DNA of 40,389 bases from Acidobacteriota bacterium (GTDB lineage Bacteria; Acidobacteriota; UBA6911; RPQK01; JADFOI01). The notes under the pieces are model-generated. The model searched no databases. It was not told where the DNA came from and saw nothing but the letters and a program-made list of their open reading frames with translations. The position numbers were made by a program, and so were the translations under genes. Where the stretch lies: positions 1 through 40,389 of the forward strand of contig JADFOI010000015.1 in the NCBI GenBank assembly GCA_022562935.1, written 5' to 3'. Below, one piece after another: positions 34,592 through 40,389 of this stretch; position 1 is the first letter of the stretch; the number at the start of each line of letters is the position of its first letter.

Positions 34592-36219
34592 GTTTAAATA
34601 GGATTCGTACACTGTGGGTTCTCTGGCTTGGAATGAGTTTGATCCTCTCAGGATGTGGCTCTTCCAATCAGGATGCGGAAGCAGAGGCGGAATCAATCGC
34701 GATTACGGTCTGGACTGAACAATTCGAGCTGTTCATGGAATACCCTCAGCTTCGGGTTGGCATTCCAGCTCGGTTCGCAGCCCACTTGACGAATTTGGAG
34801 GCTTTCGAGCCAGTCGTGAAGGGCACAGTCGTTTTTGAATTTATCGGTGAGCGGGGGGTCGTGAAGAGAGTCACCGTAGAGGCGCCCATCCGACCCGGCA
34901 TTTTTGTTCCAGAAGTGACCTTCGAGACTCCCGGGGAGATGACCCTTACAGTGCACATACAAGGACCTCCGTCGGGGGGGGAGATTGAAGTCAATTCCAT
35001 TATGGTTTACCCGCAGGACAGTGAAGTCCCGCCAGTTGAGGAACCCGATTTTCAGGGCGATCCGATCACATACCTAAAAGAACAGCAGTGGAAGCTACCC
35101 TTTCGGGCTGAGCCGGCCGCTGAACACCTTCTGGTGGATTCCATCTCTGCTAGCGGTCGAATTCTATCGAAGCCGAATTGGGACGCTTTGATCGTACCGC
35201 CGATTGCGGGCCGGTTCTCGCCACCAGCAAATGGTCTGCCGGTTCTGGGGCAGAATGTGGATACAAGACAACTTTTAGGATGGATCGAACATCCCATACC
35301 GGCCAGCGAACAGGCGGCCATAGGGAGTGCTCAGGTACAGACCGGGCTCTCACTAGCCCAGCTTGAAGGGAGGATCGCTCAGGCGGAAGCTGGCTTCGCT
35401 GAAGCACAATCCAAACTCGAGTTGGCTCGCCAGGAGAGCAAGCGTGTCAGCAGACTCCACGCAATTCAAGCAGTTCCGGAGCGGCGTGTGGAGCTCGCCA
35501 AAAACGAGCTGGTTATTCGTGACGCGGCTCTCGAAGCGGCAAGAAAATCAGTCGAAAGTCTGAGTGCGGTGAAGGACCAGGTCAATAAACAAGGTGAGGC
35601 AGTGGGGCAGCTAGATCACCGTATTGCTTTGAGATCTCCTATTTCCGGAACATTGGTCGAGGTCAATGCCACGTCAGGGGCCCATGTGGAGTCCGATCAG
35701 ACTCTTTTTCGCATCATCGATCTGTCCCGGATCTGGATCAGAGCGGATATTTTTGAAACGGTTCTTCCTAGGGTCAGAGAGATCACGGGAGCTAGTATGG
35801 AAGTGCCCGGCTTGCCTCCGTTGGAGATCACCGAGCAAAGCGGACGCTTGCTAACCATCGGTGAAGTTGTTGATCCGCAGACGAGAACGATCCCGGTCAT
35901 CTGGGAACTTGCTAATCCAGATCGTCTTCTGAAAATAGGAATGTTGGTGCGAGTTCATATCCGAACCGGCGAGCAAGTCAGGACTCTGGCAGTTCCAGGG
36001 TCTGCAATCTTCCAAGAAGACAATAAGTCGGTCGTCTATGTGCATGCTGCTGGGGAAACCTTCGATCGTCGTATTGTCCAGACTGGAATAGAGGACAGAG
36101 GTTTAGTACAGATCCTGAGCGGTTTGTCACTTGGAGAACGAGTTGTTGTCGAGGGTGGATATGAGGTTGCCCTGGCGGCTCGCTCTTCGGGTCTGCCGGC
36201 TGAGGGGCACGTTCATTGA
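34588..36219 (+). CDS. czcB: RND efflux periplasmic adaptor lipoprotein, CzcB/CusB family, with extra N-terminal domain
   Basis: The product has 543 residues. The lipobox LILSGC puts the mature start at Cys23. Residues about 35-150 form a separate beta-rich domain (ELFMEYPQLRVGIPARFAAH, VVFEFIGERGVV) of the YtkA-like or FixH-like kind sometimes found in metal adaptors. Then come the barrel and lipoyl halves around a coiled coil (about 245-330) and the beta-barrel and membrane-proximal parts. The adaptor joins the inner-membrane pump to the outer duct. It overlaps czcC by 4 bases and lies 25 bases before czcA. Confidence 0.92.
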   Translation: MSLNRIRTLWVLWLGMSLILSGCGSSNQDAEAEAESIAITVWTEQFELFMEYPQLRVGIPARFAAHLTNLEAFEPVVKGTVVFEFIGERGVVKRVTVEAPIRPGIFVPEVTFETPGEMTLTVHIQGPPSGGEIEVNSIMVYPQDSEVPPVEEPDFQGDPITYLKEQQWKLPFRAEPAAEHLLVDSISASGRILSKPNWDALIVPPIAGRFSPPANGLPVLGQNVDTRQLLGWIEHPIPASEQAAIGSAQVQTGLSLAQLEGRIAQAEAGFAEAQSKLELARQESKRVSRLHAIQAVPERRVELAKNELVIRDAALEAARKSVESLSAVKDQVNKQGEAVGQLDHRIALRSPISGTLVEVNATSGAHVESDQTLFRIIDLSRIWIRADIFETVLPRVREITGASMEVPGLPPLEITEQSGRLLTIGEVVDPQTRTIPVIWELANPDRLLKIGMLVRVHIRTGEQVRTLAVPGSAIFQEDNKSVVYVHAAGETFDRRIVQTGIEDRGLVQILSGLSLGERVVVEGGYEVALAARSSGLPAEGHVH

Positions 36220-36244
36220 GCATTAACTGAAAACTCTTCCCTAA

Positions 36245-39200
36245 ATGTTCAACCGAATCATCCGTTTGTCTATAGATAACCGCTCTGTTGTTTTAGCCGT
36301 AGCGCTCGTCACACTATTGATTGGAGTTTACGTAGCGCTGGAACTCCCCGTTGATGTCTTTCCCGACTTGACCGCACCGACTGTGACAGTCTTGTCCGAA
36401 GCCCACTCCATGGCTCCTGAGGAAATCGAACTACTGGTCACCTTTCCCATCGAAACAACCCTTAATGGTGCAACGGGTGTTCGCCGTGTTCGATCTGCCT
36501 CGGGTATTGGAATATCAATCGTGTGGGCTGAATTTGAGTGGGGTACGGACATCTACCGGGCGCGACAGATTGTGTCCGAAAAGCTCCAGCTCGTTTCCAA
36601 CACTCTGCCCTCTGGAATCGTAGGACCAGTGATGGCCCCAATCACTTCCATCATGGGAGAAATCATGCTGGTCGGAGTGACTGGCCCTGCCGATCGATTG
36701 ATGGAGATGCGGACCCTGGCCGACTGGACCATTCGTCGTCGGCTGCTGGCTGTGTCTGGAGTATCGCAGGTGATTCCCATCGGGGGAGAAGTCCGTCAAT
36801 ATCAGGTTCTTCTTGATCCCGAGTTGATGCGACACTACGGAGTAACGATCGATCAGGCGGTCACAGCCGTCGAAGCTTCCAGCCACAATTCGTCCGGAGG
36901 CTTCTACGTTCAGTCAGACAAGGAGTACCTGATCAGAGGAGTGGGACGAGTCCATAGTTTGGAAGAACTAAAACTAACTCCGGTAGCAATGCACGACAAT
37001 GTTCCGATACGACTCACTCAAGTGGCGGAGGTCCGAATTGGGCCCAAGGTAAGGCGCGGCGCTGCTTCTGTTAACGCTCAAGAGGCTGTCATTCTTTCCA
37101 TTCAAAAACAGCCGGATGCCAACACTCTGGACTTGACGGAACGCATCGATGAAGTTCTCGATGATATCGAAAGAATTCTTCCCGCCGACATCAAAATCAA
37201 TCGATTCATATTCCGCCAGTCAGACTTCATCGAGGTAGCGATCGAAAACGTCCTGGAGGCCTTAAGGGATGGAGGAATCCTGGTCGCGATAATTCTGTTT
37301 ATCTTCCTTTTAAACTTCAGGACCACCTTTATTTCCCTGGTGGCGATTCCGTTATCGTTGATCTTTACCGTTTTGGTACTGTACTTGTTGGGAGCAACTA
37401 TCAATACGATGACCCTGGGTGGACTGGCGATCGCCATTGGGGTTCTGGTCGATGACGCCATCATTGGTGTCGAGAATGTGTTTCGGCGACTTCGCGAAAA
37501 TCGTCAAAAGCCACAGGAACATCGCAAAGCGGCCATAGATGTGATCTTTGAGGCATCCTGCGAAGTACGCCGTCCCATTCTATTTGCTACTTTCATTGTG
37601 ATTGTCGTATTTGTGCCTCTGTTTGCTCTCAGCGGCCTTGAGGGCAGAATGCTGAGTCCTCTTGGCATCTCCTACATCATTTCGATATTCGCGTCCCTGT
37701 TGGTGGCGATCACGATTACCCCGGCCATGTGTGTTTATTTGCTTTCCAACTCACGGGTATTGGAAAGGGAGGAAGAGAGTTGGGTCGTTCGAAAGCTGAA
37801 GGCCCTCTATGATCCGATCCTCCGCTATTCGATCCATCGGCCGATGGCGGTGGTGATGCTGTGCTTGGTCATGCTGTTGGCAGCGCTGGCATGCGTTCCT
37901 TTTATGGGTAGGACCTTTTTGCCGGAATTTAACGAGGGCTCGCTGACGATCAATATGGTGACTGCTCCGGGAACCTCGCTGCAAGCCTCAGACCGTTTGG
38001 GGAGGGTAGCGGAAGAACTTCTTCTGTCGAATCCGGAAATCATCTCAACGGCGCGTCGCACTGGGCGAGCAGAACTGGATGAGCATGCTCAGGAAGTCAA
38101 CGCCGCCGAATTGGATGTCCGTTTTGAACTGAAAGATCGAGACCGGGAAACCTTTCTGTCTGATATACGCAACCAGGCAGCTCTTTTGCCAGGAACGCAG
38201 GTGAGTATTGGCCAACCTCTCAGTCACCGAATCGATCACATGCTTTCGGGCACACGTGCTGCCATTGCTGTCAAGTTGTTTGGTCCCGACCTGCTTCGTC
38301 TTCGCAGCTTAGCAGAGCAGATTCGTCAGGCCATGGAACCGATTGAGGGAGTCGTGGACCTGCAGGTCGAACAGCAAATCCATATTCCTCAGACTCGGAT
38401 CCACTTCAATCGGGAAGCTCTAGGCAAGTACGGGCTTTCCATCGATGATGTGGCTCGCGCTGTTGATGTGGGGCTTGCCGGTGAGGTTGTAGGTTTGATC
38501 ATGGAAGAACAGAAGGCATTTGAACTGCTCGTCCGCTTTAACAAGGACCATCGGTCCAATTTAGAGCAAATTCGACAAGCCAAGATCAATACCCCTTCCG
38601 GGACCGCCATCCCCTTGATGCTAGTGGCCGATATAGACCTTGACTCTGGACCGAACTTTATTAGCCGCGAGAATGTACAGCGGAAGATCGTCATCCAAGC
38701 CAATGTTGCCGGGCGAGATTTACGCAGCACGGTCAATGATATTCGGACGGCTGTCGAGAACAGGGTTAAGCTTCCTGAAGGTTACTACGTGGTCTATGGT
38801 GGGCAGTTTGAGAGTGAGCAGAAAGCCTCAAGAGTGATCGGTGTCCTCTCGGTGATCGCGGTTCTGGGGGTCTTTTGTATTCTCTTTATGGCCTTTGGGA
38901 GTGTGCGGTTAGCTACTTTGATGATGGCCAATCTTCCTCTGGCTTTGATCGGCGGGATCGTGGCTGTCTTTGCGGGAGGGGGCGTGTTAAGCGTTGCCTC
39001 GATGGTGGGTTTTGTGACTCTTCTCGGAATCGCCACCCGTAATGGAATTCTTTTGGTCTCACGCTACCACACCCTATTGACGGAGGGAAAGTCGCTGACA
39101 GATGCGATCTACCTGGGGTCGATGGAGCGATTGAGCCCGATCTTGATGACGGCCTTAACCACCGGCTTGGCACTCATCCCGCTAGCGCTGGCTGGCCATG

Positions 39201-39349
39201 AACCTGGGAATGAGATTCAATCTCCGTTGGCAATCGTAGTGCTGGGAGGATTACTGTCCTCGACTTTCTTGAATATGGTGGCCATACCTGCATTGTGTTT
39301 GCGATTTTATCCAAAGCAGGCGTCTTTACCTGATGTCTCAGCAGAATAG
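36245..39349 (+). CDS. czcA: RND efflux pump inner-membrane transporter, CzcA/CusA (heavy-metal) family
   Basis: The product has 1034 residues with twelve membrane helices and two large periplasmic loops, the normal RND length. It opens with MFNRIIRLSIDNRSVVLAVA and LPVDVFPDLTAPTVTVLSEA, typical of heavy-metal RND proteins. The TM4 motif reads GVLVDDAIIGVEN (about 399-411), with the Asp pair of proton relay. The family exports divalent or monovalent metal ions by proton antiport. The metal cannot be fixed from sequence; Co/Zn/Cd or Cu/Ag are the usual choices. It is the last gene of the operon. Confidence 0.93.
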   Translation: MFNRIIRLSIDNRSVVLAVALVTLLIGVYVALELPVDVFPDLTAPTVTVLSEAHSMAPEEIELLVTFPIETTLNGATGVRRVRSASGIGISIVWAEFEWGTDIYRARQIVSEKLQLVSNTLPSGIVGPVMAPITSIMGEIMLVGVTGPADRLMEMRTLADWTIRRRLLAVSGVSQVIPIGGEVRQYQVLLDPELMRHYGVTIDQAVTAVEASSHNSSGGFYVQSDKEYLIRGVGRVHSLEELKLTPVAMHDNVPIRLTQVAEVRIGPKVRRGAASVNAQEAVILSIQKQPDANTLDLTERIDEVLDDIERILPADIKINRFIFRQSDFIEVAIENVLEALRDGGILVAIILFIFLLNFRTTFISLVAIPLSLIFTVLVLYLLGATINTMTLGGLAIAIGVLVDDAIIGVENVFRRLRENRQKPQEHRKAAIDVIFEASCEVRRPILFATFIVIVVFVPLFALSGLEGRMLSPLGISYIISIFASLLVAITITPAMCVYLLSNSRVLEREEESWVVRKLKALYDPILRYSIHRPMAVVMLCLVMLLAALACVPFMGRTFLPEFNEGSLTINMVTAPGTSLQASDRLGRVAEELLLSNPEIISTARRTGRAELDEHAQEVNAAELDVRFELKDRDRETFLSDIRNQAALLPGTQVSIGQPLSHRIDHMLSGTRAAIAVKLFGPDLLRLRSLAEQIRQAMEPIEGVVDLQVEQQIHIPQTRIHFNREALGKYGLSIDDVARAVDVGLAGEVVGLIMEEQKAFELLVRFNKDHRSNLEQIRQAKINTPSGTAIPLMLVADIDLDSGPNFISRENVQRKIVIQANVAGRDLRSTVNDIRTAVENRVKLPEGYYVVYGGQFESEQKASRVIGVLSVIAVLGVFCILFMAFGSVRLATLMMANLPLALIGGIVAVFAGGGVLSVASMVGFVTLLGIATRNGILLVSRYHTLLTEGKSLTDAIYLGSMERLSPILMTALTTGLALIPLALAGHEPGNEIQSPLAIVVLGGLLSSTFLNMVAIPALCLRFYPKQASLPDVSAE

Positions 39350-39577
39350 CACAGACTTAGACTAGACTCCGCCAGTTTCTTCTCCAGAGGTGGATGAATT
39401 TTGATGTGAGCCATAGTGGATAGGATCGTCCCGAAACTTCTTAAGGCTTAAATATAGAACTGGGACAGGCTGATTACGGCAGGCCTTTGGCCACGTTTCG
39501 CTGACCGTTTATAGGGCCGGAGGTGTTGTACTGCCCAGGATACTTATTGTTGGGCCGCACAATATTAGATATCCAAC
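39350..39577. other. spacer between czcA and the DUF3147 gene
   Basis: No gene or clear terminator is seen. The stretch contains a GGCAGGCC-TTT-GGCC motif near 39478-39492 and a CCGCCAGTTTCTTC segment near the start, neither of which I can assign. Confidence 0.3.
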
Positions 39578-39928
39578 ATGACTTATTATCTCATTAAAAT
39601 ATTCTTATCCGCTTTCTTAATCGTCGTCATTTCAGAGACTTCCAAGCGAACCACTCTTTTAGGGGGCCTTTTGGCGTCTCTCCCTCTTGTTTCAATACTG
39701 GGATTATCATGGCTTTACATTGACACCAAGAACACAGAAAAAGTAGCTCAATTGGCCACCAGCATCTTTTGGATGGTCCTTCCCTCCCTTTCCCTTTTCG
39801 TGGTACTCCCAATTCTCCTTAAAACCAAATTGAGTTTCTTGGCTGGCCTATCAATTTCATTGGTAATTATGTCGATTTGTTATCTTCTGATGATTTTGAT
39901 CCTGAATAAGGTGGGTATTAGACTTTGA
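39578..39928 (+). CDS. DUF3147 family small membrane protein
   Basis: The product has 116 residues and four predicted membrane segments (about 5-20, 27-47, 61-83 and 88-112). SETSKRTTLLGGLLASLPLV and a later FWMVLPSLSLFVVLP match DUF3147. The function of the family is unknown; such genes often sit near metal or toxin export genes. There is no strong ribosome binding site before ATG 39578. The gene lies 228 bases after czcA and is probably not in the same operon. It is AT-rich compared with the LPS genes. Confidence 0.82.
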   Translation: MTYYLIKIFLSAFLIVVISETSKRTTLLGGLLASLPLVSILGLSWLYIDTKNTEKVAQLATSIFWMVLPSLSLFVVLPILLKTKLSFLAGLSISLVIMSICYLLMILILNKVGIRL

Positions 39929-40309
39929 TGTGCGGCCCGACAAAGCATTGAAGGGTACACTCACAGAATTGTTCTTTGAAGAACTCAAACGCCTGGTGCT
40001 CACGAACTAAATATTCGATCAGGCTATGGTAGGCAAACGCATCCCATCCATTCTACCTATACCTACCATAAACCTTGGAGAAACAACACAAGGGACGGTC
40101 TAACCATGCAAGCCTGATTTTCTACCGCATTTCTACCTAGTCCGAATAACGAACACCAATTTGGTCGGTGATCCCCGGAAGTGTCGTCCAGTTATCGTCC
40201 AGTCAGAAAGCTATAGGATATCGGTAGAAATCATTTATTCAGAGCGGCGAAAACCCAGTAACCAAACGGTTTTCTATAGGTTTTCGTTAGATTTCACCTG
40301 CACCACCCA
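39929..40309. other. element end: CTACC/GGTAG words next to the attachment site
   Basis: There is no gene I trust. A frame without a start codon (about 39906-40008) reads as a short Leu/Glu-rich tail and may be a remnant. TATGGTAGG (40025-40033) and CCTACCATA (40072-40080) are a 9-bp inverted repeat. TTTCTACC occurs at 40119-40126 and 40130-40137, and GGTAGAAA at 40223-40230. TCGTCCAGT occurs twice near 40183-40202. Such clustered words left of a tRNA fragment resemble integrase arm-type sites. Confidence 0.5.
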
Positions 40310-40367
40310 CAGGACTTAAAATCCTGTGAGGGTTTCCCTCGTGAGGGTTCGAGTCCCTCCCCGGGCA
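40310..40367 (+). other. 3' fragment of tRNA-Leu(TAA), probable attachment-site copy
   Basis: The 58 bases cover the anticodon arm to the discriminator base. CAGGA/TCCTG holds the loop CTTAAAA (anticodon TAA). The long leucine-type variable arm is GAGGG-TTT-CCCTC, the T-arm is GAGGG-TTCGAGT-CCCTC, and CCCGGGC then A finish the acceptor strand. CGC follows in place of CCA. No D-arm or 5' acceptor strand is found upstream, so this is not a functional gene. Three-prime tRNA pieces of this size are typical att sites left by integrative elements. Confidence 0.85.
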
Positions 40368-40389
40368 CGCTCCTGACGCGGGTTTTAGC

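Noticed and set aside
40290-40367. Group I intron in tRNA-Leu(TAA)
   Set aside because: Such introns split the anticodon loop. Here both anticodon stem strands and the whole loop are together, so the break is upstream of the stem and no intron core was seen.

Overview
The window is a bacterial chromosome segment from a Gram-negative, LPS-making organism. Evidence is a complete lipid A/inner-core heptose gene set, secretion-signal and lipoprotein-signal proteins, and a tripartite RND efflux system. GC content looks moderate (low to mid 50s per cent by eye). The lineage is not certain. The separate heptose kinase and adenylyltransferase genes, the DUF3108 protein and the style of the efflux proteins would fit Acidobacteriota or a neighbouring uncultured phylum, but I cannot prove this without a search.

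Layout. (1) 1-2278: the end of an integrative element. It has a zinc-ribbon protein, an excisionase-like HTH protein, a possible micro-ORF and a tyrosine recombinase that stops 14 bases from the 3' end of tRNA-Asn(GTT). (2) 2389-2888: a small secreted protein of unknown function behind its own promoter, ending 2 bases from the end of the ribosomal operon. (3) 2891-22652, minus strand: a fused str-S10-spc-alpha supercluster running from rpsL to rplQ, 33 genes, with secY, adk, map and rpoA. infA is missing from its usual place between map and rpmJ; a short palindromic segment lies there instead. (4) 22831-30871, plus strand: an LPS operon (waaA/kdtA, lpxK, waaF, gmhB, hldE split into kinase and nucleotidyltransferase, waaC), then an ICMT-like membrane methyltransferase and a DUF3108 protein. 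(5) 30906-31491: RNase P RNA with a clear promoter, then tRNA-Ala(CGC). (6) 31500-40367: an accessory region. It holds a BlaI-type repressor with a palindromic operator, an M56 membrane metallopeptidase without the beta-lactam sensor domain, a czcCBA-like RND efflux system and a DUF3147 membrane protein. It ends in a 58-base 3' fragment of tRNA-Leu(TAA) preceded by repeated CTACC/GGTAG words, the picture expected of an attachment site.

The most interesting system is the five-gene efflux operon at 31925-39349. The M56 protein keeps the HExxH protease and the four-membrane-segment layout of BlaR1 but has no penicillin-binding sensor. In its place are an external loop with six His and two Cys in 18 residues and a short His-containing tail. 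I propose a metal-triggered protease-antirepressor that cleaves the BlaI-type repressor and so switches on the metal efflux genes translated with it. A second theme is the spacers between housekeeping genes. Several hold short tandem repeats (8 bp x5, 7 bp x4, 6 bp x3) or strong hairpins placed directly after stop codons. One such tract lies where rpmC (L29) appears to run out of frame into rpsQ.
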